DNA of 64,000 nt from Flavobacterium sp. J27 (lineage in GTDB: Bacteria; Bacteroidota; Bacteroidia; Flavobacteriales; Flavobacteriaceae): the NCBI RefSeq assembly GCF_004303025.1, contig NZ_PJQW01000014.1:10889-74888 (forward strand). The letters are read 5' to 3'. Of the stretch, positions 35,766-44,861 are shown piece after piece. The position numbers and the translations under genes were made by a program. Every line of letters begins with the position of its first letter. The first letter of the stretch is position 1. The notes under the pieces were generated by a model that made no database searches, had not been told where the DNA came from, and was given only the letters and a program-made list of their open reading frames with translations.

Positions 35766-36462
35766 GAAAATAAAACTTCAGGATTTAGGTAAAAAAGACT
35801 ACAAAGAAACTTGGGATTACCAAGAAGTCCTTTTTAAAGAAATAGTAGATCAAAAAATACAAAATAGAAGAGAAGAAACAGCGATTGAAACATTCAATTA
35901 TTTTCTCTTTGTAGAGCATCCGCATGTGTATACGTTAGGAAAAAGTGGTGACATTGAAAATTTATTGCTTTCTGAAAAACAATTGGAAGCGAAAGGTGCT
36001 ACTTTTTATAAAATTAATAGAGGAGGAGATATTACCTATCACGGACCGGGTCAAATTGTGGGTTATCCAATTTTAGACTTGGAAAATTTCTTTACCGATA
36101 TACATAAATATTTGCGCTTTTTGGAAGAAGCGATTATTTTGACTTTAGCTGAATATAATATTGTAGGAACTAGAAGTGAAGGAGAAACAGGTGTTTGGTT
36201 AGATGTAGGTACTCCTTTTGCAAGAAAAATTTGTGCAATGGGAGTTCGTGCTAGTCGTTGGGTAACCATGCATGGATTTGCTTTGAATGTGAATGCAGAT
36301 TTAGGTTATTTTGATAATATAATTCCTTGTGGGATTAAAGGAAAAGCAGTTACTTCAATGCATGCTGAATTGAATACTCATGTTGATGAAGCTTTGGTTA
36401 AAGAAAAAATATTAAAACATTTTAAAGTATTGTTTGAAAATGAATTTGTATTAGTTTCTTAA
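35758..36462 (+). CDS. lipB: Octanoyl-[ACP]:protein N-octanoyltransferase
   Basis: Transfers octanoate from acyl carrier protein to lipoyl domains, the first step of lipoate synthesis. 234 residues. RGGDITYHGPGQIVGYPIL (88-106) is the substrate-binding signature. The catalytic pair is K157 in ARKICAMGVRASRWVTMHG and C191 in IIPCGIKGKAVTS. The gene starts inside the end of the lipoprotein gene and is convergent with rnhB (10 bp gap). Confidence 0.95.
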   Translation: MNKKIKLQDLGKKDYKETWDYQEVLFKEIVDQKIQNRREETAIETFNYFLFVEHPHVYTLGKSGDIENLLLSEKQLEAKGATFYKINRGGDITYHGPGQIVGYPILDLENFFTDIHKYLRFLEEAIILTLAEYNIVGTRSEGETGVWLDVGTPFARKICAMGVRASRWVTMHGFALNVNADLGYFDNIIPCGIKGKAVTSMHAELNTHVDEALVKEKILKHFKVLFENEFVLVS

Positions 36463-36472
36463 TGAATTGAAA

Positions 36473-37132
36473 TTATAAATCTAAAGTTAATTGTTCTGGA
36501 AGGAGTTTAAAGCTCATTCTGTGGTATTTGCACGGCCCGTATTTTTTTATAGCTTCACGGTGTTCTTTTGTGGGATATCCTTTGTTTTTTTTCCAATTAT
36601 ACATAGGAAATTCTTCATGAATTTTGTCCATGTATTCATCTCTGTAGGTTTTAGCAAGAACTGATGCGGCAGCAATACTTAAGTATTTTGAATCTCCTTT
36701 AATAATACTTTGATTCGGAATTTGTTTTAAAATTGAAATTTCTTCATCCGTAAATATTTTCCCAAACTTGTTTTTTAGGCCTAATTTAGAAAAGATAGGT
36801 CTGTTCCCGTCTACTATAATAAATTCTGGAAGAGGTTGTAATTGTAAAATGCTTTCTTGCATGGCTTTCATTGAAGCATTCAAAATGTTTATTTCATCAA
36901 TTTCTTGATGGTGTACATGAGAAAAAGAAAATGATAAGGCTTCAGCTTCAATAAAAGGTCTAAGTTTGAAGCGATTTTTTTCAGACACTTGTTTTGAGTC
37001 GTTTAAAGTATTTGATTCAAAGTGTTTAGGTAAAATTATTGCTGCAGCTGTTACTGGTCCAGCTAAACAACCTCTCCCTGCTTCATCTGTTCCGCATTCA
37101 AGTGTTAAATTACTGTAACTTTTAATTAACAT
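36473..37132 (-). CDS. rnhB: Ribonuclease HII
   Basis: Degrades RNA in RNA-DNA hybrids and removes single ribonucleotides. 219 residues. Acidic catalytic residues are visible: D16 and E17 in GTDEAGRGCLAGPV, D108 in IIVDGNRP, and a further Asp near SIAAASVLAKTYRDEYM. The C-terminal HREAIKKYGPCKYHRMSF is also typical. A -7 promoter element is 14-21 nt upstream of the start. Confidence 0.95.
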   Translation of the reverse strand: MLIKSYSNLTLECGTDEAGRGCLAGPVTAAAIILPKHFESNTLNDSKQVSEKNRFKLRPFIEAEALSFSFSHVHHQEIDEINILNASMKAMQESILQLQPLPEFIIVDGNRPIFSKLGLKNKFGKIFTDEEISILKQIPNQSIIKGDSKYLSIAAASVLAKTYRDEYMDKIHEEFPMYNWKKNKGYPTKEHREAIKKYGPCKYHRMSFKLLPEQLTLDL

Positions 37133-37145
37133 TTTATTTTTTTGA

Positions 37146-37153
37146 CAAAAATA
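37146..37153 (-). promoter_or_regulatory. -7 promoter element of rnhB
   Basis: TATTTTTG on the minus strand, an exact TAnnTTTG match, implying a 5' leader of only a few bases. Confidence 0.5.
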
Positions 37154-37331
37154 TAGTTTTTAACGCAACCTTTTTGAATTTTTATTATCTAAAAAGTAGT
37201 ATTGATTAGTTTAATGCAATTTAATAATTAAATATTTAACATTTTAAAAAAGTAATATTCCGAAGTATTATTTGGTTATTTAAGAAATTATTAAGAAGTT
37301 TGCGAAATAACTAACTCAAATAAAAATTAAT

Positions 37332-40300
37332 ATGAGATCGAAGTTTAAATGGATTTTCTCGCTTTTATTAGCGTTTACAATGCAGTTTTCGTTCGCGCAA
37401 GAGAAAACTGTTACAGGTGTCGTTTCTGATGCTTTAGGCCCATTAGCAGGAGCTAATGTTATTGTTAAAGGTACTAATAAAGGTACTACTACTGATTTTA
37501 ATGGAGGATACTCTATTAAAGCTAGCGCAGGTGATGTTTTAGTCTTTACTTATGTTGGTATGGATGATTCAACTATCACTGTTGGTGACTCAAACACGTA
37601 TAATGTAACATTACAATCTGGAGTTAATTTAGAAGAAGTAGTAGTAGTTGCTTATGGTGTGCAAAAGAAAGAATCTGTAACAGGTTCGATAGCCGAGGTT
37701 AAATCTAAAGATATTGCCAAGATTACATCTGGTAACGTTTTGCAAGGTTTAGTAGGTAAGGTTGCCGGAGTTCAAGTAATTAACAATAACGGTATGCCAG
37801 GAGATCCTCCAGTTATTAGATTTAGAGGTATTGGGTCACTTAATGCTTCAGCTGCGCCTTTATATGTTGTAGATGGTGTGCCATTCAATGGAGATATCGC
37901 GTCTATTAGTTCTCAAGATATCGAGTCGATGACTTTCTTGAAAGATGCTTCTGCAGCGGCTCTTTATGGAAATAGAGGAGCGAATGGGGTTATCATTGTG
38001 ACTACTAAAAAAGGAAAGTTAGGAGCAACTAAAATAACTTTTGATTCAAAAGTAGGTTTTGTTAATAGAGCTGTTAAGGAATATGATTTAATGACAGGTC
38101 AAAAAGAATATTACGAAGCATATTTTCAAGCGTATAAAAATGACTTGATGTTTAATGGTCCAAACTTACCAGAAGCTCAAGCTGCTGCATTAGCAGCTAA
38201 TGACTTAATCACTGGTTCTAATGGTTTGAACTATAATGCTTACAATGTTCCAAATGATCAATTAATCAATCCAGCAACAGGACAATTAAATCCTAATGCA
38301 AGACTGAAGTATAATGAAGATTGGTCTGATTTTCTTTTTGGTGACGGTCTTTTTTCACAGTCTAATTTAAGTATATCAGGAGGTAATGAAAAAACAAAAC
38401 ATTTTCTGTCTTTAGGGTATGAAAAAAATGAAGGGTATGTAGTTAATTCAGGATTTGAAAAAATTACTTCGAGATTAAGTATTGATAGCCAAATTGCTAA
38501 GAATTTCAGAATGGGTGGAACTACAAGTTATACACACAATTCTCAAGATTACAATGATGGTTATACTGGAGGTAGTGCTTATAGTAATCCATTTGCTTGG
38601 ACAAGAGCAGTTGCGCCAATTTACCCAGTTTATTTGTATGACAATGCAGGTAATCCTGTATTTGCTGCAAATGGTTCACAAGTTTATGATGATGGAACGG
38701 GTTATAATGGAACGCCAGGATTTCCAGTTAGACCTTATGGTTCATTGCAACATCCTTATGCTACAGCAATCTATGACATAAAAGAGTATAGAACAGATAA
38801 CTTGTATTCTAGTGTTTTCTTAGATGTTGAGCTTTTAAAAGGATTAACATTTACATATACAATTACTGGGGATTTATTTACTCAATATGATAGAAGTTTA
38901 GATACTCCTTTATATGGAGATGCTGTAGGTGCTGGTGGACGTATAAGTTATTCAAATGATAGAAGAATAGCTTTAACTAATCAACAATTATTAAAATATG
39001 ACAAATCATTTGGTAATCATAACTTTAACTTATTGTTAGGACATGAATCATTAGATAGAAGAAATGATTATGTTTCTGCAGATCGCTCTAAGTTGTTATT
39101 ACCAGATAGTCCGTATGTAGATCAAGCGGGTGTACTTCAAGGGAATACTGGAGGAGGAAATTCGTATGCTTTAGAAGGTTTCTTCTCAAGATTAACATAT
39201 GATTTCAATGGTAAATACTTTTTAAATGGTAGTTTCAGAAGAGATGCTTCTTCTAGATTTGCTCCTGAAAACAGATGGGGTAATTTCTATGGTTTAGGTG
39301 GAGCTTGGATAGCTTCTAAAGAATCTTTCTTAAGTGATGTAAGTTGGTTAAGTAACTTAAAATTAAAAGCAAGTTATGGAGAGCAAGGAAATGATAACAT
39401 TGGTTTTGAATTGCCTTATTTATATAGTTATACTGTTAACGTAACTACAGATACATCTTTACCAATTTCTTTTACAGGTAGCCCAACACAAGAAAATAGA
39501 AATATTTCTTGGGAAAAGAATGCTAACTTGAATGCTGGTTTCGATTTAGGATTATTTAACAACAGACTTACTGTTGAAGCTGAGTTTTTCCAAAGAAAAA
39601 TTTATGATATGTTGTATTTAAGACCATTAGGACCATCAGCAGGATATGTTAATATTCCTGAAAATAATGGTGATATGCAAAATACTGGTTTTGAAGTAAC
39701 GCTTAATGCTGATATTATTAGAAAAGATAAATTTAATTTATCGTTCAATTTTAATACGACTCACTACGAAAATAAAATTACAAGATTGCCAGAAAGTCTT
39801 TTAAAAAATAATGGACAAGTTAATGGTTTGTATCTTCGTCAAGAAGGAGGATCAGTTTATGATTACTATTTAAGAGAATTTGTTGGGGTAAATCCAGTGA
39901 ATGGTAATGCGCAATTTAAAACAAATTTTAATCCAACAACTGGTGTTCGTGAAGAAGGAGCTACCTTCATTACTGAAGATTATACAGAAGCAGAACAAAG
40001 GGAAACAGGAAAATCTGCTTTAGTTGATTTTTATGGTGGTTTTGGTTTAAATGCGGATTATCATGGTTTTGATGTAGGGATTAATTTTGCTTATCAAGTA
40101 GGTGGTTACGGATATGATGGTACATATATGGCAAGAATGTCTCCAGATAGAGGTGAAAATTTCCACAGAGATTTTGCAAATACTTGGACTCCTCAAAATA
40201 CTTCTGCAACTTTGCCAAGAGTTGATATTGCTGATACGCGTTTAAATTATGGAACATCTACATTAGGACTTATTAAATCAGATTATTTAAGTATTCAAAA

Positions 40301-40502
40301 CATTTCATTTGGATATACATTTGATTCTAAAGTAGCTGATGTTTTAGGTTTATCGCAATTACGTCTTTACGGTTTAGTTGATAATGTGCATTTATGGTCT
40401 AAAAGACAAGGTTATGATCCACGTTTAAGCTTAACGGGAGGAACAGATTCTAAATATTCTTTATTAAGAACAATTTCTTTCGGTTTAAATGTTCAATTTT
40501 AA
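37332..40502 (+). CDS. SusC/RagA-family TonB-linked outer-membrane receptor
   Basis: 1056 residues. Signal peptide to about residue 22, then a carboxypeptidase-regulatory-like domain (VTGVVSDALGPLAGANVIVKG ... YSIKASAGDVLVFTYVGM), a TonB box-like segment (EEVVVVAYGVQKKESVTGS), the plug domain with RGIGSLNASAAPLYVVDGV and GNRGANGVIIVTTKKG, and a 22-stranded barrel ending SFGLNVQF. It imports oligomeric ligands (glycan or peptide) with its SusD partner by TonB energy. The SusD start codon region overlaps its end, so they form one unit. The substrate is unknown; the subtilase downstream hints at peptides. Confidence 0.95.
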   Translation: MRSKFKWIFSLLLAFTMQFSFAQEKTVTGVVSDALGPLAGANVIVKGTNKGTTTDFNGGYSIKASAGDVLVFTYVGMDDSTITVGDSNTYNVTLQSGVNLEEVVVVAYGVQKKESVTGSIAEVKSKDIAKITSGNVLQGLVGKVAGVQVINNNGMPGDPPVIRFRGIGSLNASAAPLYVVDGVPFNGDIASISSQDIESMTFLKDASAAALYGNRGANGVIIVTTKKGKLGATKITFDSKVGFVNRAVKEYDLMTGQKEYYEAYFQAYKNDLMFNGPNLPEAQAAALAANDLITGSNGLNYNAYNVPNDQLINPATGQLNPNARLKYNEDWSDFLFGDGLFSQSNLSISGGNEKTKHFLSLGYEKNEGYVVNSGFEKITSRLSIDSQIAKNFRMGGTTSYTHNSQDYNDGYTGGSAYSNPFAWTRAVAPIYPVYLYDNAGNPVFAANGSQVYDDGTGYNGTPGFPVRPYGSLQHPYATAIYDIKEYRTDNLYSSVFLDVELLKGLTFTYTITGDLFTQYDRSLDTPLYGDAVGAGGRISYSNDRRIALTNQQLLKYDKSFGNHNFNLLLGHESLDRRNDYVSADRSKLLLPDSPYVDQAGVLQGNTGGGNSYALEGFFSRLTYDFNGKYFLNGSFRRDASSRFAPENRWGNFYGLGGAWIASKESFLSDVSWLSNLKLKASYGEQGNDNIGFELPYLYSYTVNVTTDTSLPISFTGSPTQENRNISWEKNANLNAGFDLGLFNNRLTVEAEFFQRKIYDMLYLRPLGPSAGYVNIPENNGDMQNTGFEVTLNADIIRKDKFNLSFNFNTTHYENKITRLPESLLKNNGQVNGLYLRQEGGSVYDYYLREFVGVNPVNGNAQFKTNFNPTTGVREEGATFITEDYTEAEQRETGKSALVDFYGGFGLNADYHGFDVGINFAYQVGGYGYDGTYMARMSPDRGENFHRDFANTWTPQNTSATLPRVDIADTRLNYGTSTLGLIKSDYLSIQNISFGYTFDSKVADVLGLSQLRLYGLVDNVHLWSKRQGYDPRLSLTGGTDSKYSLLRTISFGLNVQF

Positions 40503-40512
40503 AAAAAAAGAT

Positions 40513-41985
40513 ATGAAAAGAATTAGTTTATTATTAAGTATATCCGTTGTAGGTTTGTTGTCTTCTTGTTCAGATAGCTACACCGATAAGGATTTAAGAA
40601 GTGACGTTTCACAACAACAACTTCAAGGTTTAGCTGCATCTTCTCCAGAGGCTTTATTAACTATAGCATCAGGATTAGAAGCAGGGAATAATTTTTTCTT
40701 GAATGATTTCAATACTGCTGGTAATGGTAACATTCATGATGATTTTGGTTTAAAATCTATTCAGTTTGGATTAGATGAAATGTCTAATGATGTAGTTCAA
40801 GTGGCTAATCACTGGTTTGGTAATTATTACCGTTATACTGGTAGACAAGAAACAAATAGGGTGACTGACATGGTTTGGAAATTCTACTATAAAGTTATTT
40901 TCAACATGAACTCTACTTTAAAGTTAATTCCATCTGACGCATCAACAAGTGAGTTACGTTACTTAAGAGCAAGATGTAAAGCTATTAGAGGTTTTGCCTA
41001 TTTTGACTTAATTAGAATTTATGGTAATGGGGAAACAGGTATTCCTATGTATGATGAAAATACATCTAGAACTGAAAGAGTACCAACATCTGAAATTAAA
41101 GCTTTGATTATAAGTGACTTAATGAGTGCTTATGATGAATTAGATGGGTATTCTAGACCATCTATTGTTCAACTTAATAAGAATGTTGTAGCTGGAATGC
41201 TTTCTAGATATTATTTAGAGTATGCTTCTAATAGTTCTGAATATCAATTAGCGGCACAATATGCTGCTGAAGCTAGAACAGGTTACACTTTAGATCCAAA
41301 TAACATTAACTTTAACGATGCTAACTGGGATGGGATGTGTAATATCAATAATCCAGAGTGGTTATGGGGTGCTGATTTAAATACGAATACTTCAACTTAC
41401 TATGCTTCTTTCTTCTCAAATGTTGGAAGTTTAAACCCAGGTTATGCAGGTTTATTACAAATTTTCAAAAGCGGTGATAAAAGATTAGTCGAGTCTATAT
41501 CTGCAACTGATAAAAGAAAAGATTGGTTTGCGAGTGCAGGAAATGGTTTTGGAATACCTCAGTATGCAAATTTAAAATTCTATGATTTTACAGATTTTGA
41601 AGGAGATTATGTTTTCATGAGAGCTGCTGAAATGTATTTAAATGAAGCAGAAGCATTAGCTTTAGGTGGTGATGATGCAGGTGCAAGACAGGCTTTATAT
41701 AATTTAGTATCTACGAGAGATGCTGCTTATACTTTGTCAAGTAATTCTGGTCAAAACTTATTAGATGAGATTCGTACTCATAGAAGAATAGAATTATGGG
41801 GAGAAGGTTTTGCTTTTTATGACATGAAAAGATGGAATCAAGGTTTGTTAAGAAATTATTCAGGTACTAATCATGCTACATTTGGATTATTAGATTACCC
41901 AGCTGGATCTGTTAAATTTATCTTCCAAATACCTATCTTAGAAATGAATAATAATATAGATATTGCACAAAATAATCCATTTTAA
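40513..41985 (+). CDS. SusD/RagB-family surface lipoprotein
   Basis: 490 residues from ATG 40513 (the frame opens 8 codons earlier inside the SusC end; MKRISLLLSISVVGLLSSC is the natural lipoprotein signal). TPR-type helices follow, with the family landmarks RYLRARCKAIRGFAYFDLIRIYG and the C-terminal RTHRRIELWGEGFAFYDMKRW. It binds the substrate at the cell surface and caps the SusC barrel. It directly follows SusC and precedes a small lipoprotein by 12 bp. Confidence 0.94.
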   Translation: MKRISLLLSISVVGLLSSCSDSYTDKDLRSDVSQQQLQGLAASSPEALLTIASGLEAGNNFFLNDFNTAGNGNIHDDFGLKSIQFGLDEMSNDVVQVANHWFGNYYRYTGRQETNRVTDMVWKFYYKVIFNMNSTLKLIPSDASTSELRYLRARCKAIRGFAYFDLIRIYGNGETGIPMYDENTSRTERVPTSEIKALIISDLMSAYDELDGYSRPSIVQLNKNVVAGMLSRYYLEYASNSSEYQLAAQYAAEARTGYTLDPNNINFNDANWDGMCNINNPEWLWGADLNTNTSTYYASFFSNVGSLNPGYAGLLQIFKSGDKRLVESISATDKRKDWFASAGNGFGIPQYANLKFYDFTDFEGDYVFMRAAEMYLNEAEALALGGDDAGARQALYNLVSTRDAAYTLSSNSGQNLLDEIRTHRRIELWGEGFAFYDMKRWNQGLLRNYSGTNHATFGLLDYPAGSVKFIFQIPILEMNNNIDIAQNNPF

Positions 41986-41997
41986 GAAGAATTTATT

Positions 41998-42762
41998 ATG
42001 AAAAAAATATTTAAACTTTTATCATTATTCTTAATAGCAATTTCAGTTGTGAATTGTGAAGAATATGATGCAGGAACAGAAAATGCAAATCCTATTTTAA
42101 ATTATGGATACAAATTTAAATCTGATAATTTTGATGTGCCAAGTACTAATCCTGAATATAAATTAGTTGTATTTGCAACTCAAACTTCAGAATCAAATAG
42201 AACACTACAAGTTATTTTAAACGAGACAGAATCTGTTTATGATCCAGGAGATGTAATTTCATATCCAACTTCAATAGTTATACCAGCTGGATCAAATTCT
42301 GGAGAAGGTACTATTGTTTTTGACTATGATAACCTTTCTTTTGCAATTGATGCTAATAATCCACCAAGATTGGTATTCGATTTAGTTTGGCCTAGTGACG
42401 GTGTTCGTAATATTACAGCAGAGACTACTACAATTTTTTATGTTAAAGAATGTCTTGATAATAAAGTAAATTTAAGTTTAGTTTTTGATGATTATCCTGA
42501 AGAATCTTATTGGGATTTATATTTGGACGGTAATTTATATGCCTCTACTGCAGCCGGTGATTATGATGGATTAGAAACAGCTACTCAAGATTTTTGTTTA
42601 CCTGCAGGTAATTATACCTTTACTATGAGAGATGTATATGGTGATGGTATGTTTGATGGAACAAATACGGGTTCTTATACTATTAAATTAGGAAGTACAG
42701 TTTTAGGTTCAGGTTCAGGAAACTTCGGTGCAGCTCAATCAGTATCTTTTACTTTACAGTAA
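41998..42762 (+). CDS. Lipoprotein, third member of the SusCD locus
   Basis: 254 residues, lipobox-like VVNC near residue 20. The N-terminal half is beta-rich and Calx-beta-like (LVVFATQTSESNRTLQVIL ... GEGTIVFDYDN). The C-terminal half (about 160-254) is a compact domain with DDYPEESYWDLYLDG, FCLPAGNYTFTMRDVYGDGM and YTIKLGSTVLGSGSGNFG, a GDG-type pattern seen in domains attached to Bacteroidetes proteases. Position after SusD suggests an accessory surface-binding lipoprotein, as is common in SusCD loci. Substrate unknown. A strong terminator follows. Confidence 0.78.
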   Translation: MKKIFKLLSLFLIAISVVNCEEYDAGTENANPILNYGYKFKSDNFDVPSTNPEYKLVVFATQTSESNRTLQVILNETESVYDPGDVISYPTSIVIPAGSNSGEGTIVFDYDNLSFAIDANNPPRLVFDLVWPSDGVRNITAETTTIFYVKECLDNKVNLSLVFDDYPEESYWDLYLDGNLYASTAAGDYDGLETATQDFCLPAGNYTFTMRDVYGDGMFDGTNTGSYTIKLGSTVLGSGSGNFGAAQSVSFTLQ

Positions 42763-42782
42763 TATTCTTAAATATATATTTT

Positions 42783-42808
42783 AAAAGCTGTCGAAAGACA
42801 GCTTTTTT
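42783..42808 (+). terminator. Terminator of the SusCD operon
   Basis: A 10-bp stem (42783-42792 with 42797-42806) with a GAAA tetraloop, then a T-run. Confidence 0.88.
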
Positions 42809-42835
42809 TATACTTATGTTAAACTGTTATTAAAA

Positions 42836-44764
42836 ATGAAAAAAATATTTTACTCATTACTATTTATTTCTGTTACTGGTTTTTCTCAATCATTAGATCA
42901 AAAGGAAATAATTATTAATAAATCTAATTTAGTAGGCTTAGATGCTACTAAGACAAAATTGATTGAATCTGATAAAAATAAAGAATCAAGAATCAATTTG
43001 TTTTTAAGTCATAATCCATTAACTAAGAAATCTTTTCATTCTGAGGGCGTTTTCTATCAAATTGTTGATGTTATAGATAATAAGCCTATATATGTAGCAA
43101 CCGATAATGTTAATAGTGCAGCAGCCACTAGAACAAAATCATTACTACCAGGAGGTGATCTTGGGCTGAACTTAGAAGGTGAAAATATGCTTTTAGGTAT
43201 TTGGGACGGTGGTCTTGTAAGAGTCGATCATGTAGAATTTAAAGATGATCAAGCTGTGCCTGTAACTAGAGTAACTACTCCTGAAACTCCTTTACCTAAT
43301 CCACCAAACGATTCTCATGCAACACATGTTGCTGGAACTTTAATAGCAAAAGGAATTGATGTTAATGCAAAAGGTATGGCTCCAAAAGCAAATTTGGTTT
43401 CTTATAACTGGACTTCTGATATCTCTGAAGTGGTATCAGAAATTACAAATAATGCGTTATTACTTTCTAATCATTCTTACGGTGTTCCAGTGTTAGATGA
43501 TGAAGGTAACCTAAATGCTCCAGTTTGGATGATGGGATGTTATAATTCTGATGCTAGAGATTGGGATCAAGTGGCATTTGATGCACCTTATTATTTAATG
43601 GTTACATCTGCTGGTAACTCGGGTGCAGATTCTTATTCTGGTGGTTTAGCTGAAGGTTATGATAAACTTACAGGGGAGAAAAATTCTAAAAATAATTTAG
43701 TAGTTGCAAATGCAAATCCTTTTGTTAGTCCTACTACAGGAATTTTACTTTCTGTCCCTATTAATGCTTCGAGCAGTCAAGGACCTTCAGATGATGGTCG
43801 AATTAAACCAGATATTACTGGAGATGGTACAAATGTGTATTCTTCTTATAATACTAATGCCACTTCTTATGCTACATTAACTGGTACTTCTATGGCATCA
43901 CCAAATGTGGCAGGTTCTTTATTATTATTACAAGAATATTATAATGATTTACATGGTTCTTTCATGAGGTCTTCTACTATTAAAGGATTAGTTTGTCATA
44001 CAGCTAGAAATGGAGGTTCAGTTGGGCCAGATCCTAAATTTGGTTGGGGACTTTTAGATGCTAAAAATGCAGCTATATTAATGCAAAATGCAAATGATGC
44101 AGTTCCTACAGCAATTCTTTCTGAAGTTACTCTTAATCAAGGAGAAACATTTGAAATAGACGTCAATGTATCAACAACTCAAAAACTCGAGGCTACTATT
44201 TGTTGGTTGGATCCTGTAGGCGTTGCTAAAGATAATCAATTAAATTCTCCAACTCCTGCTTTAGTGAACGATTTAGATATTAGAATTATTAAAGGAGCGG
44301 AGATTAATATGCCTTGGAAATTACAATTGTCAGACGTATCGGCTGCAGCAATAAAAGGGGATAACACAGTAGATAATGTTGAAAAGGTAGAAGTGGATAA
44401 CGCTTTGGGTGTTTATACAATTCGCGTTACACATAAAGGAACTTTAAATTCTGGAGCTCAAAATTTTAGTTTAATTGCTTCTGGTTTTAATTCAGCTGTT
44501 TTGAGCGATAAAACTTTTGAAGAAAGTGATAAATTTGCTTTGTATCCAGTTCCTGCAAATGACATATTAAATATTGCAACTAATAATAAATTGATTAGTT
44601 CTTATAGTATTTATGATAGTCAAGGAAGAATTGTTAAAGATAATTATTCATTAAAAAGCATTGATTTTGTTTCTATCAATATTGAAGATTTGTCTAAAGG
44701 GATTTATTATGTGAAAATTATGTCAGAAGGAAAACAAATCCTTAAAAAGTTTATTAAGAAATAA
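42836..44764 (+). CDS. T9SS-secreted S8 (subtilisin-like) serine peptidase
   Basis: 642 residues; signal peptide MKKIFYSLLFISVTGFSQ and an N-terminal prodomain of about 95 residues. The catalytic triad is D124 (GIWDGG), H161 (SHATHVAGT) and S352 (GTSMASPN), with the oxyanion N261 (TSAGNSG). A beta domain of about 120 residues follows at 420-550. The end is a type A T9SS sorting domain (FALYPVPANDILNI ... GIYYVKIMSEGKQILKKFI). It is therefore a cell-surface or secreted protease, and its place right after the SusCD locus suggests supplying peptides to that importer. Confidence 0.92.
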   Translation: MKKIFYSLLFISVTGFSQSLDQKEIIINKSNLVGLDATKTKLIESDKNKESRINLFLSHNPLTKKSFHSEGVFYQIVDVIDNKPIYVATDNVNSAAATRTKSLLPGGDLGLNLEGENMLLGIWDGGLVRVDHVEFKDDQAVPVTRVTTPETPLPNPPNDSHATHVAGTLIAKGIDVNAKGMAPKANLVSYNWTSDISEVVSEITNNALLLSNHSYGVPVLDDEGNLNAPVWMMGCYNSDARDWDQVAFDAPYYLMVTSAGNSGADSYSGGLAEGYDKLTGEKNSKNNLVVANANPFVSPTTGILLSVPINASSSQGPSDDGRIKPDITGDGTNVYSSYNTNATSYATLTGTSMASPNVAGSLLLLQEYYNDLHGSFMRSSTIKGLVCHTARNGGSVGPDPKFGWGLLDAKNAAILMQNANDAVPTAILSEVTLNQGETFEIDVNVSTTQKLEATICWLDPVGVAKDNQLNSPTPALVNDLDIRIIKGAEINMPWKLQLSDVSAAAIKGDNTVDNVEKVEVDNALGVYTIRVTHKGTLNSGAQNFSLIASGFNSAVLSDKTFEESDKFALYPVPANDILNIATNNKLISSYSIYDSQGRIVKDNYSLKSIDFVSINIEDLSKGIYYVKIMSEGKQILKKFIKK

Positions 44765-44791
44765 ATATTTAATAAATTTTATAAAATATTT

Positions 44792-44820
44792 AAGACCTAC
44801 ATTATTGTAGGTCTTTTTTT
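44792..44820 (+). terminator. Terminator of the S8 peptidase gene
   Basis: A 9-bp stem (44792-44800 with 44807-44815) around ATTATT, followed by a T-run. Confidence 0.86.
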
Positions 44821-44837
44821 ATTCCCTAATTTTCTTT

Positions 44838-44845
44838 TACATTTG
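44838..44845 (+). promoter_or_regulatory. -7 promoter element of the putative porin gene
   Basis: TACATTTG, an exact match, 17 nt before the ATG at 44862. Confidence 0.5.
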
Positions 44846-44861
44846 CTCATATTTATTTGTA

